Shown here: positions 14,393 through 25,000 of the stretch, piece by piece
Layout: each line of letters starts with the position of its first letter
Position numbering within the stretch: the stretch's first letter is position 1
Source: Chromera velia
Lineage: Eukaryota > Sar > Chromeraceae
Direction of reading: 5' to 3'
Length of the DNA stretch: 32,371 nt
Assembly (NCBI GenBank): GCA_018398765.1
Contig: JAHBMJ010001010.1
Span: 2,501 to 34,871, forward strand
Notes under the pieces: model-generated
What the model was told of the DNA's origin: nothing
The model's database searches: none
The model's input: the letters and a program-made list of their open reading frames with translations, nothing else
Position numbers and translations under genes: made by a program

Positions 14393-15635
14393 TGTGTGCG
14401 TGTGTGTGAGTGCAGACGGACGACCCGATGGGCCCTCCTCTTCAGCCGCCGCCGCCGCCAACGGCTTCCCGTCTCCCAGTGAGGCCGCCCCCTCCCGACT
14501 CGGGGAAAAAAGTGCCCCGGCAAAGAAAACTCTTGGGGTGTCAGAGGGCAGCCTGGGCCCTTCCCCGGTCCGCAGTCTCCAAGCAGACCATCCCGCATCC
14601 TCCCCCTCCATTCACGCACAGACCCCTGCTGGCCCCTTCTCCGGCCCTTCCCAAGAGAAAATCCCCGCAATCGCCGATGCAGCCACACTCCTCCAAGACA
14701 TGGGGGCAGATCCCGAGAGCGCCTCTGCGTCGCGACGCCGACCTGTGCCCCAGACTCTGGGAGGTGACACAGGTCCCATTGTGCAGGACATGGGGGTGGA
14801 CTCGGAGGAAGAGGAGCGGGTCCTCAGGCAGGTAGCGTCTGCAGTTGCTGACCAGGAACTGTCTGCGCAGAGACAGGCAGGGAGACGGGTATTGATACGG
14901 CCGGGGGGGGCAGAGGGCTCTCACGGGGCGTCCATTCCCCCCAGTGACACAGGCAACCCCCTTGGTTTCTCTTCCGTCTCCGCCTCCCCCTCTGACGGTA
15001 ACACCGCCGTGAGGGTTCCCCTACAGGGACCGCTTTTGAATTCCCACCGTCCGCCTTCTAAAGGACGAGAAGATGAGCCTGCCGCGCCTGTCTCTGTAGA
15101 CAGACCTCGACAGCCGTCTCCCGGTGCCTCCTCCCCTTCCCATCGGGGCAGGATAGGCAGTGAATCAGACAGGGATAGAGACAAAGACAAAGAGAGAGTT
15201 GGCAATGGAAAACCCATCCTCTCCTTGTGTTCCCAGACCGCACATCCTCCTGCTACCGTTACCGTTCCCCCGCTCCCTCTGATCAATTTCGAGCGGAGAC
15301 CGCGCAAGCCGAGTGAGGACAACCCAGTGACTGCCTCAGTTGCTGGAGAGAGGGAGTCACAGGCAGCACTTCAGAGAGACGACTCGAGAGCGTCGGGATG
15401 CGAAGCCGGATTGGACCTTCTGGCGGAGGATCCGATTCTGCATGGGGAAGGGGGGGGGGCAGTGAGTGGGAATGTTCATTCAGGCAACTCGCCTTCGTTC
15501 GAGTTTAACGATTCCTCCCACTGTCTCTGTGACTCGTTGGACTTCTCTGTTGATGGAAGGCTGAGACCTTCAGTCGGCAGGTTGCGGAGCGAGTCTGAAT
15601 GCAGAAGGAGTCAGATGGAGGAGGGGCGGTTGTGA
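10584..15635 (+). CDS. CDC50/LEM3-family P4-ATPase (flippase) beta subunit with long C-terminal tail; 8 exons
   Basis: Exons: 10584-10797, 10895-11355, 11750-11930, 12236-12343, 12942-13016, 13331-13390, 13709-13960 (or -13951), 14416-15635. All junctions keep phase, giving about 856 residues. TM1 (residues about 56-78) is split by intron 1. The lumenal domain has the family block [19 protein letters not shown] (109 onward), [25 protein letters not shown] and an EGTYFVNV block, with NxS/T sequons. TM2 is [17 protein letters not shown] in exon 5. Family members escort P4-ATPases out of the ER and complete the lipid flippase. The core is a normal size (about 350 residues). The roughly 500-residue Gly/Ser/Pro-rich cytosolic tail in exons 6-8 is unusual. 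Start: first ATG in the first exon, with an ATG-ATG pair. Exons 1-5 are solid. Exon 7's end and the link to exon 8 are less sure, and the tail could belong partly to another transcript. Confidence 0.85.
12344..12941 (+). repeat. Intron 4 of the CDC50-family gene with (CT)n and (TG)n arrays
   Basis: About 30 bp of CT repeat (12405-12435) runs directly into about 320 bp of TG repeat interrupted by CG, TC and TA steps (12436-12760). The large Cys/Val-rich open frames across it are repeat artefacts. The intron uses donor GTGGGC and acceptor TTGCAG. Confidence 0.85.
13160..13185 (+). repeat. (GA)n microsatellite in intron 5
   Basis: A short run of GA dinucleotides lies within intron 5 (13017-13330) of the CDC50-family gene. 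Confidence 0.9.
14266..14412 (+). repeat. (CT)n and (TG)n arrays in intron 7
   Basis: CT and CTGT repeats alternate twice with TG repeats and end just before the TGCAG acceptor at 14411-14415. They form the polypyrimidine-rich end of the inferred intron 7. Confidence 0.85.
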
Positions 15636-17340
15636 ACGAATACACTCCTCTTGTCGTCTGTCTCTCCTCTGTCTGCATTGAGAGTCGAGACTCCGCATTC
15701 TTTCCCGTTTCTCCCGTTCTCCGCTCTCTCCTTCTCTTTTCCTTGTCACGTGTGCACGTGAAGAATTGAGAAACGATGCTCTGCCGAATATGTATCGTGC
15801 AGGCATGGACAGGTTCTCTGTCTGTCCGCTCATGTGTTTCGTCTCTAACTTGAAGCTTGCCAAGGAGGAGCTTTGTTCGGAAGTTTGGCAGAGAAGTAGA
15901 CGGGGGGTCTTCTTCTCCCGCATTTTGTCTGGATTGATCGTGTCATCCTCTTTTTGAGGCGCCCCCGCCGCACCTCTCTTGCTCCCCTGGGCGATCGGTC
16001 CTTTGAGGTTACTTCAGCGATGACCAACCGTCTGACCTTATCAATAAGCTATCATATGACAAATCTTCTGGGTGCACGTGCAACAGTCTAAGGAGTCAAA
16101 GATAGAGACGTCACAAGAGATGTCAGTGTGCATGACAGCAGTGTGAGTGTGACTATGGGTCTACAACTATCTACAACGAAGGCGTGGACCTGTATATCTA
16201 CTATGTAGAGACCTATGTAAAAAATGCATATACTTCTGAATCGAAGTTCTGATAATATGTTAAATAAGATGCAATCGTCAACACAAAGTTTGAACAATTA
16301 AGTTGTATTAACTTTTAAGAGCATACAGCTCTAAACCCTAGGTTCTCTAGCTGTACGAACATAAATAGCTTATAGCTAGACGTCCATAGGCGTTATTAAC
16401 TCATTGCCCCCGGCCTGAACAAAAAAAAACGCATTATTTTACTATGCGTCATTTTATTAATTATACATTGCATACCTAATACTAGCTGCATATTTTGAAC
16501 CGGATTCAGTGTTTCACATCAAAACATAGTACGTTACAGAACTTATGTATATTACATAATGAGTAAATCACGTTTTTTGCTATGCTGATTCATTACCCCT
16601 TACCACGGCAATACATTGAGCTTAGCATTGAAAACGGTCAACGCACCCTTCCGAAGAGAGTATTTGCATGCAAACGCACGTTACCTGTACATTTCATCCT
16701 TTGCTTGTCGTTCTCAAGAAGAGTAAACAAAAACACGGTGCGTTAAAGAAAGAAAACAGGCCAGCGGAGGAAGGACATGAAAATCTTTATGAGTCTGCGG
16801 TGCGACTCTGCGAGTCGGCTGGACTCGGAGGGAGAAGGCGGGAAAGTGAATCTACTTTTTTGTCTGAAGTGACCTTCCTCCCTCTCTCTCTTCTTCCACC
16901 CTCCCCTAGACCCTCCCGTTGTACTGGCAGCAGCAGCAGCCGCCGCAGGAGCACTCGCGGCACCGCCTCCGTTCTTCCGTATGTCGCCCTGAGGATCCAT
17001 AGTCTCGTCCGTCTCTTGTTGCTCTTGTTTCAGAACATCTGCAGACAGCGTCAAGGGTGGACAGGGCAGACGCTCATCTTATCAGACTATTGCTTTGAGG
17101 CAGAATGGAAGAGAACCGCGAAGGGCAGAATCACGTGACCTGCTTTTAGTCATGAATCATTCTTCTTGTCTCTTCGGTGAAACTTGAAGAGACCAAAATT
17201 ACATTCCCTTCGATTAATTTTGGTTGCAAGAGTCCCTTTGAAAATGTTGGCAGAGAAAATGAGCGAAAGAGAGAGCACTAGAGAATAAGAGAGAGAGGCA
17301 GAAACAAGAAAGAGAGAGAACCGAGGAAGGAACGGTGGAA
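15636..17340. other. No supported gene: 3' flank, AT-rich island, possible orphan exon
   Basis: The first 300 bp are probably 3' UTR of the CDC50-family gene. From about 16010 to 16670 the DNA is AT-rich with no long frame. At 16880-16916 a strong pyrimidine tract ending in CCCCTAG precedes an Ala-coding GCAGCAGCAGCAGCC stretch (to about 17000). This looks like an acceptor plus exon, but no partner exon was found and CTAG is not the TGCAG acceptor used elsewhere here. I therefore do not call a gene. Confidence 0.45.
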
Positions 17341-17908
17341 GAAAGGAAAGAAAGAAAGACAGGCAGACCAGATCGTTCTCTTTTCCTTTTTCTCTTTCCT
17401 TTCAGATAGACATATATTTCTTCTTCTTCCTTCCTTTCAGACCGACAGACTATGCGTTTCTTCTTTTCCCTTCCTTTCAGACCGAAAGACTATGTGTTTC
17501 TTCTTCTCCCCTCTTTTCTTCATGGACACAACAGACAAAAAGAAAGAAAGAACGAAAACACAGGAACAGAACAAACAAGAGATAGACAGAGAGACAGACA
17601 GACAGACTATATCGTCTTTTCTTTTCCTTTCTCTCTTTCTCCATTCTGTTCTGTTCTTTTCTTTCTTCTTTTGGCGCACTCTCTCAGTGGAAGGGTACCA
17701 GAGCTCTAGACAGACAGACAGACTATATCGTCTTTTCTTCACTTCACTTTTTTCAAATCGCTTCCTTTCTTTCGGACAGACAGGCAGACAGACAGACAGA
17801 CAGACATACAGACAGATAGACAGATATACAGACAGACTATATGTTTCTTCTTCTCCCTTCTTTTCTTCAGACAGACAAACAGAAAGAGAGACAGACAGAT
17901 AGACAGAC

Positions 17909-17945
<37 letters not shown>

Positions 17946-18010
17946 CACAAACAAGCAGACACAGACAGACAGACACAGATGAACAAACAGAGCCTTCCTC
18001 TCATTCTCTT
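17341..18010. repeat. Mixed CTTT/TTCC and CAGA low-complexity block with about 40-bp tandem units
   Basis: Units of roughly 40 bp (CTTCCTTTCAGACCGAAAGAC then TATGTGTTTCTTCTT) repeat in imperfect tandem at about 17390-17515. CAGA arrays follow at 17580-17610, 17710-17730, 17775-17840 and 17865-17985. The Leu/Ser/Val and Asp-Arg-Gln-Thr open frames on both strands are by-products of the repeats. Confidence 0.85.
17661..17783. repeat. Duplicated blocks A and B, first copies
   Basis: Block A (17661-17709, containing CAGTGGAAGGGTACCAGAGC) recurs at about 18019-18064. Block B (17738-17782, CTTCACTTCACTTTTTTC.. to TTTCTTTCGGACAGAC) recurs at about 18582-18626. Both pairs are direct repeats with only a few differences, so parts of this low-complexity region arose by segmental duplication and not only by microsatellite slippage. 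Confidence 0.8.
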
Positions 18011-18018
18011 CTATTTTC

Positions 18019-18064
18019 TTCTTTTCTTTTGGCGCGCTCTCAGTGGAAGGGTACCAGAGCTCCA
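18019..18064. repeat. Duplicated block A, second copy
   Basis: A near-identical direct repeat of 17661-17709 around TTGGCGC(G/A)CTCTCAGTGG. The following 200 bp contain two copies of a CTTCTTCTGGGGTTCCCTTT word (about 18217-18268). Confidence 0.8.
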
Positions 18065-18371
18065 GGCCTTGAGTCGTACCCTGCGGCCCTTCACTGCCCA
18101 GTGCAAGGTTGCCCTCTTGCACTTCCACATTCTTTCCATCTGAACGAGTTCGTTTCTTTTCATTTCCTTTCGCATAGGGACCTTCTACAAGGAGTTCGTT
18201 TTCAGTATTTGCCACTTTCTTCTTCTGGGGTTCCCTTTATTTTTAATTTCTTCTTCTGGGGTTCCCTTTTTGAGTCGATGACACAAACAGAAGCAAAATC
18301 CCTCTCTACTTGTTGGATCTCTTCTTTTGACCGCCCGTCTAGATGGAAAGAATGCGTGTGCGTGTAGGCAT

Positions 18372-18377
<6 letters not shown>

Positions 18378-18412
<35 letters not shown>

Positions 18413-18438
18413 CTTGTGCGTGTGCGTATGTGTGTGTG
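18378..18438. repeat. (TG)n microsatellite
   Basis: TG repeat with a few CG interruptions, flanked by GTGCGT words. No gene is supported around it. Confidence 0.9.
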
Positions 18439-18581
18439 ACTACTCACAAGTATAAGGACCTGCAAGGAAATACCTTCTTTGAGGAAACGAGAAAAGATAA
18501 CAGGCTATTCAAAAATAACCAGGAGGATTTCGTCACACGTCGTTGCCATCATATTGGCCATAAGTTGAAATATTGTCTTGT

Positions 18582-18770
18582 CTTCACTTCACTTTTTCCG
18601 AATCGCTTCCTTTCTTTCGGACAGACAAACAGATACACAGACAGACAGACAGACAGACAGACACAGACAGACAGACAGGCAGGCAGACAGACAGACAGAC
18701 AGAGAGCGAGAGAGAGAGAGAGAGAGAGAGAAGAAGAGAGGAAGAGAGGAAGAGAGGAAGAGAGAACAAA
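18582..18770. repeat. Duplicated block B, second copy, plus (CAGA)n and (GA)n arrays
   Basis: The block B copy (18582-18626) runs into CAGA/CAGG repeats (18620-18700), then pure GA and GAAGA repeats to about 18770. From 18770 to 19090 a plus-strand open frame continues without a recognisable domain and I do not call it. Confidence 0.85.
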
Positions 18771-19095
18771 AGAAACACAGAAAGAACGGGGAGAAAAGAG
18801 CAAAGAAAAGCCAAAGAGTGAGCGTCTGCTTCAGGCTTTCCCTTTCGATGGACCTCTGCAGCCTACGGATACATATATTCATGCAAAGAAAAGCGCAGGG
18901 AAAGTAAAATGGAGAGACGCCGCAAGTAAGAAGCACGACAGGCAACTGCACAGAAAAATGCAGATCAGAGAAATCCCCTTCCCCTACAAGAAAGAAAGCA
19001 AAAGCCAAGTACTGACCTTGGCGCATCTCATCGTCATCCTCCCTGCCTCTCTCCTCTTCGCCCGAGATAACTTCCGCTGATTTGGGTGCCTCCTC

Positions 19096-21051
19096 CTAAC
19101 CCCCCCCACCCTCCTTAAATGAAGTGAACAACTGGTTCATCAGCGAATTGTAGTCCTGTCCACCCGCACCAGCACCAGTGCCACTGGCCCAAATCTCTTC
19201 TCCACCCCCACCAGAGGCGTATCTTTGGCCCAGTGAGAGCAGGAGAGGGAAGGAAGGCTCTGGTGCCGCTCCCTCTAGTTTCGTTCTAAGTATAGAAGGA
19301 ACCTCAGTTCTTCCTACACCCTCAGCACCCTCCTCCCTCTTTATGTGACCAAATCCCGCTGACGGACTCAAGGCCCCAAGGCCAGACACTGGATTGTTGG
19401 GCCCAAAAGCTGACGCAGAACTCTGAGGCTTGACCCCCTCCACCTCCTCCACTTTCATCCTCTTCCTCACGCCACCCGACTAACCATGTGCGCAGACAGA
19501 GAAGAAAGCCCACCAAGGCCTCACTACAAGGTCGTCCTGCGGATTCAGCTTCAAAGCCTGGCCTCCTCCACATGGAGATCGTGCATGGGAGGGACTGAGG
19601 CCTGCTGACTGAGAGAATGAGACTTGGCAATCGACTTGAACCCGCGCTGGCAGAATCGATGAGTACGCTCTCGAATCAGGCTGTCTGTCCCGTGGCCACT
19701 GAAGAGGAATCAGATGGAACCGAAACGGGATACGGATTGAACAGAAGAGGAAGAAGATGAGGAAGCAGAAGAGTCCTTCTGAATTAAAGTTTCTATACAC
19801 CCCTCAATTCCTTCAATTTCTTCTTTCAACACGTCCACATCTACGTCAAAGTTCAAGAACGATTCACCATCCTTGATGGTCAGCTTCAGAGATGGCTGAT
19901 CAGCATCTCTGTAGATCGGATCATGGATCGCATAACGAAGCTGTTTCACACATTTGCTGTTACTGGCCGGCCCCACCGCCTTCCACAACAACACAACCAG
20001 GTTGATCATCATACTTTGCTTTGCCTTCGTGTCAGCACTGCTCGAAGGCCGACCCTGATAATAGATATGAACCGGAATCAGAGACACCTGCCTCTGAGCA
20101 CACAGGTTCCATAAAACTTCCCCTCCCGGAAACATACCCGATGCAGTCTGTGCATCTGCAGCTCTCCACTCGTTCCAGCGACTGTGAAGTCTGTGTAGGA
20201 CCAGAGCCACATCTTCGTGTGCAGGGCTCTTAAACTTTTACGAGAAACAGACACTCCAATAGTTGTCCGCTCCATTTCTGTGAACATCTCTGCAAATAAC
20301 AGACATTTCAATGGAACCGAGGGAAATCGCACTCCATCCTTGCCCGAGCGTCCCCAAACATATTTCCATGAACGCGCCCTTCGTCTGCCCTTGTTGATAT
20401 GCAGTCAGTACCAGACTGTTCGGGATTTTCCCTTTCTGGTTGTGGAAGGAAGGAGGCCAAAAGTCTGCGAACAGATATCCGTTGAGAGGCAGGAGGGATC
20501 TGGACAAAAAATGCACAAAAACGATGACAGAGAATTTTGGGAGGGAGTGCTGCAGTTTTATGATGCCACTCTCCATGGACAAACAGGAAGATGAAGACCT
20601 GTGAGGGAACATCGCAAGGAGAAATCAAAATGCGGGGAGATAGAATTGGGTATTCCGAGTCATAAGATTGGCAGAAGCAGAAAAAGGGATGCAGACTGTC
20701 ATTTGGCACAGATACATTCTGAGACCACATAACAAAGTAAGTCTGGACGAGAAGTTCTATGCTGCCGTCGGTCCGTAGGAGCAGACAAGACAGAAAGGCG
20801 CACGGAGATGCGAAGCCCTGTTCTCAGTCGCCTATAAAGTTGCGAAAACCCCAAAAAAGCCACCGCTTTTCACGCTGGCATCGATCAGAACTCGCAGCCA
20901 GGGGAATGTAGGGAATTTTCCACTTGATGGTCGATGATCGATGCCGAGCGTTGTGATTCTTTGTGGTCCTTTGTTCGATCCGGATCATAAAGTCAATCCG
21001 CATCGGCACTGCAATAGGCTGCTTACTGCGCGTGCGCAGGGGGGGCTGCAT
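19096..21051 (-). pseudogene. Degenerate or unresolved coding region, tentatively ATG5-like
   Basis: The minus strand has non-repetitive protein-like frames. 21051-20824 begins MQPPLRTRSK and contains AVPMRIDFMI and IPYIPLAASSD. A single frame runs from 20576 to 19710, interrupted only by a TAA at about 20240, and includes SLIPVHIYYQGRP, NLVVLLWKAV and EGIEGCIETLIQ before a Ser run. Another frame ends at 19096 after a TAG near 19473. The order of blocks recalls autophagy protein ATG5 (VPxR near the N-terminus, IPxRIY, then G-I-E-x-x-x-E-T-x-x-Q near the C-terminus). That likeness comes from remembered family patterns and is weak. No standard introns reconcile the stops; the only GT-AG solutions are 24 and 35 nt. 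It may be a decayed gene, a retrocopy or a gene with poorly read exons. Confidence 0.35.
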
Positions 21052-21059
21052 GGAGAGCT

Positions 21060-22001
21060 ATAGGGGGGCGGGCCACTAGGCGGAGCTATAGGCATACACA
21101 GCCGAAAAAAAAGACCGCGTCCCCCTCACGACATGCAATTCTTGCACCCATGCAGTTTTAGTTTTGCAGGCCAATGCAATGCACTGTGATTAGCTGTGAT
21201 ACATGCTGTGATACTCGAGCCGCATTGAACTTGACTGAAGTTTTTTTTTTTTAATGCCCAACCTAACGCTAAAAAAATTAAATGCACTCGGTTTAGTCCC
21301 ATAATTGACCTCTAGGAGTTAAACTTTACTAAACTTGATAGTACTTGATAATACAAATTGATACTCAATCACCAGTGTATTACTCGACTAGCCTATTTTG
21401 TATAACTATAGTATAATAAATCCATATTAATCCATATTAAACAATATTAAACAATCAATAAGTTCCTTGTTTATCAAATATAAAAGAGAACTAAAGAGAA
21501 CATATAAATGGTGGAGGAAAAAAAAAAGGTCAACAACGTTTAACTTTTTGAATTGTGATTCCGGCCTTTTCATCATGAAATTGACATAAATATAGTTTAA
21601 TATAGTTAGTACAGTCTGCAAGTTTCACTACCGCTCTGCTGTTTCGATCACTCATGAGCTTCTCATGGCAAGAAAATTAGGAAAACATGCGCGACTTTGA
21701 CAGGTGTAACTCGATGGCCACTGGTTTCGCCCCAGCTAGCTAGAAAGGCGTGGCCATGCATAAATCAGCGGATACGAGGAAGAATGGACGGGCAGACGAG
21801 GGCACCCGGGTGTCCGTCCGAAAGGAAGAAGAGGTAGATGCTCAGAGGACAAGTGCACAAAAGACAGGGCAATATGCGAACTGCCTCCAAGGTGTCGCCT
21901 CTCTTTCCCCCCACCTCTGCCAATCACAACGCGAGTACCCAATCCCCCTGAACTCCCTGATTTCTCGCAGTCCATCCTTCAACGTCCATAGCCCCTTCGA
22001 C
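21060..22001. other. Intergenic; nothing supported
   Basis: The DNA is AT-rich from about 21230 to 21620, with short scattered frames of no recognisable content. 21730-22001 lies downstream of the RSP7-like gene's stop and is presumably its 3' UTR and flank. Confidence 0.5.
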
Positions 22002-25000
22002 TCAGTTGGCGCGAACGTCGACTCCTCCAGCAGTCCCCCCGCCGTCCCGGAAGAGATGCTGCACGAAGGAACGGAAAGAAGCGACACACATAATAAGGAG
22101 GCGAACAGCACAAACGTACAGAAAGTTACAAAAACAGAAAGGAAACGTATCAAACACCCACGCACCACCACCCGCATTCTGACAGACACAAGTACAAAAC
22201 ACACAAAAAAATCTCCGCACACATACGTACGGATATTCACGCACAGACACACAGACGCAAAAGCTCGGGAAAAGAGACAGACAGAGACAAGCGACTCACT
22301 TGCGAGAGTCTCATGTGGCGGATGAGAGGCCAAGACAGCGCCTTCAACTCCTCCACATCGCACAGCCCGTCTTGGAACTGCAAAGAAAGAGTGAGGCAAA
22401 AAACGCTCAGTTGTGTATCTATTGAGGCGGGCTTTTGAGCTCTCAGTCAACAGTCAATCGATCAAACATGAAGGGAAGGGAAACGGACCCTCCAAGCACA
22501 TAGAAAAGAAAGAACGGGAAGAGAGATAGAAGAAACGAAAGAGGCTCTTCGCAGATCCTCATGAGAGGAGAAAACAAACAAACATACAGTTTGATGCAAC
22601 AAGACCCGACAACAACCTAGTGGTTCCATGTTACAGGAATACCGTCGCTCACGAATACTCGCGAATACTTCCTGACTTGCTCACTGACTGACTGCCTGAC
22701 TGACAGACTCACCCGGGGAGCAGCGTTGAGGAGTGCCGCCACCTCTCTGTCTGCGAGTCCTGCGTTTTCCTGCATTCTCTTCAGACGGTCCAGAAGTTCC
22801 TTCGCACCCATCGCAGCCTCACCATCTGGCAACGCCTGCAGGCAAAAAGACAAACAAAAGAGGGGCCGGTTGGAATAGAAACATGCATGAGAAGCACTGA
22901 TTCCACTGAACGAACGGTAGCGATCCATCCACAGTGCATGGCAGTACTCTGGATTTCACCTCAAAGAGTTACAAACGAAAACCAGTACATGCAGCCAAGT
23001 GGCTGTCGTCATACGTGAAAATCCGGCGTCTGCATGGGGCGTTGACTGTCAAATTGGAGACAACGATGAGGACCTACGCTCTTTCACCGTTTTACAATAA
23101 GTGTATTTAGCGACTCATTTCCTTTCTCCTTCTCCCTTCCACAACCCCCTGACTGACTCACCTCATCGAGCGCACGGAAGAACCGCTCTGCGGCCTCTGT
23201 GCCTGTGTGGTCGGACTGCAAGAAAGACGAAATGCAAGAATTATTTCTTTCATGCGGACAGCGAAAATTGAAGCAACACCTCACAGAAAGAAGGAATCTC
23301 GTGTGAAGGAATGAGAACGAGGATGCAGGAAATGCATGAGGAGGAAACACAACACGGAACTGTTTCAGAGAAAGCGGCTCCTTTGCAGCCAATTCTGTAC
23401 CTTTACAGATGTATTTTTCACACAAACGCTGTTGAAAAGGGAACTGCAGTAATGAAACCACTGAACAATCAGACCCACCTCCTTCGCACCCAGGCAGGAC
23501 TTCTCGAAGTCGAGAAGCGAAATGATCAGAGCTGCAGTGACACCACATGTCGGTTGTAAGCGCACTCTCAGTCACTCAGGTAATCGGGCTGGTGGTAGAG
23601 GAAATAGGGGAGAAACCATCAGAGTATGAAAGACAGACAGGGAGAGAAAGCAAAGGGGGCGAAAGAGGACAAGAGAGAGGCAGGTAGAGACGCCAACGCA
23701 AAGAACGCCCCACAGAGAGAGGACGGGAGGAAATATGGATAAGATGAAACTGAGGGAAACACACACAGACCTGCAGCTCTCGGAATGAAAGGTTGGTAGG
23801 GAATCATACCGTCAGATGTCTGCACGTACAGAGGAGGAAAGCGAGGTGCAGAGAAAGGACATAGGGACCTGGCGTGCAAACTTCCTGAGCAAGGAGGTAA
23901 CAAGAAAGCAGACCATCACGTACTAGGTCGATCTACCACCATCCGGACCTTTTCCTCTTTTTTTCTCACTTGTCGTGTTTCACAGGAATTTCTCTCACAG
24001 TTCCCCCTGGATGCCCTGCTGCTTGTCTCGTCCCTCCTGAGGCCCTCACTTTGTCATTCCAACCCACAAAAAAAAACCCTTCGACTCGACTGACCACTTC
24101 AGCCTCGCTCATGACGGCGCAAATCTGGAGGCGTGACAGTCCCAGTCGCACCCTGTGAAGGAGGTCTCTGACGTCGTCCACAGGGAGCATGCCCGTCAGC
24201 TGCAAGAGAGATTAAGTACAGAGGGATTGATGAAGCATTCAGCAAGCCCGCAAGCCACAAAGTGAGGCGACGGGAACTCTTGGAGCAAGCGTGCAAAAGG
24301 TCGATCGAGGATTGAAGAAGAGTCTTCCTTCTGGATTGAAAGAAAAAGAAGAGAGAGTTTCAGCATTAGAGATGGCTCCAAATTTGCAAGCAAAAAGTGA
24401 GAGGGGGACAAATCAGTGCAAGGAACGCCGCTCCCTCTGTGCTGCCTTGTCTTGCAAGTGCCCACCAACGAACCTCGAGGTCTGCAGAGATGAAGAGGTC
24501 GTTGAGCATCTGGGCGAGGCTCTCGTGCTCGACGTCCTCGTTCAGAAGTCGGAGCTCCGTCATTCTCAGAATGATGTCGAAAGCCACGGGGATGAACTCT
24601 GCAGACAGGCAAAGAGATGGACAAATAAACAGAGAGGCGGCGAGGAAGGCTGACATACAGGCTCGTCGAAGAAGGAAAGGGCACCCGAATGAAATGGGCA
24701 AGAGAAGTAAGTCGAAATTGAGAAAGCAGTATTGAAGTCAAAACTGGTTGTAGAAGGACGACAAACACTCTAGACAATTCTTTGCGGTACACCTCAGCCC
24801 CGCCATTCGTTAATTGCCTCCCCTGACTGACCTTTGTAGGAGACGTGACCGTCCTTGTCGATGTCCACATGGAAGAGAATGTTGTTGATTTCCCGTCTGC
24901 GGGCAGGCAGAAAGGAAGGCAAACAAATTGAGCACGAGTGAAGAGAGGCAAAGAAGTGGTGACACCATTAGGGACAAGAACAGAAGAAGGGAAAAACAAA

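Noticed and set aside
14023..14688. 221-codon minus-strand open frame
   Set aside because: It is antisense to the CDC50-family terminal exon and a CT/TG array. Its sequence is repeat-derived, with no start context or domain.
16880..17138. Exon beginning after CCCCTAG at about 16916 with a poly-Ala or Ser/Arg frame
   Set aside because: No partner exon was found, the acceptor is atypical for this locus, and GCAGCAGCC repeats give open frames by chance.
17437..18215. Open frames rich in CLSVCLSV or DRQTDRQT
   Set aside because: They are direct translations of the CAGA/CTGT repeats, present in several frames and on both strands.
20215..20260. 24-nt GT-AG intron that would remove the TAA in the ATG5-like frame
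   Set aside because: All other introns here are 84-598 nt. This one lacks a TGCAG acceptor and would require an exceptional splicing mode.
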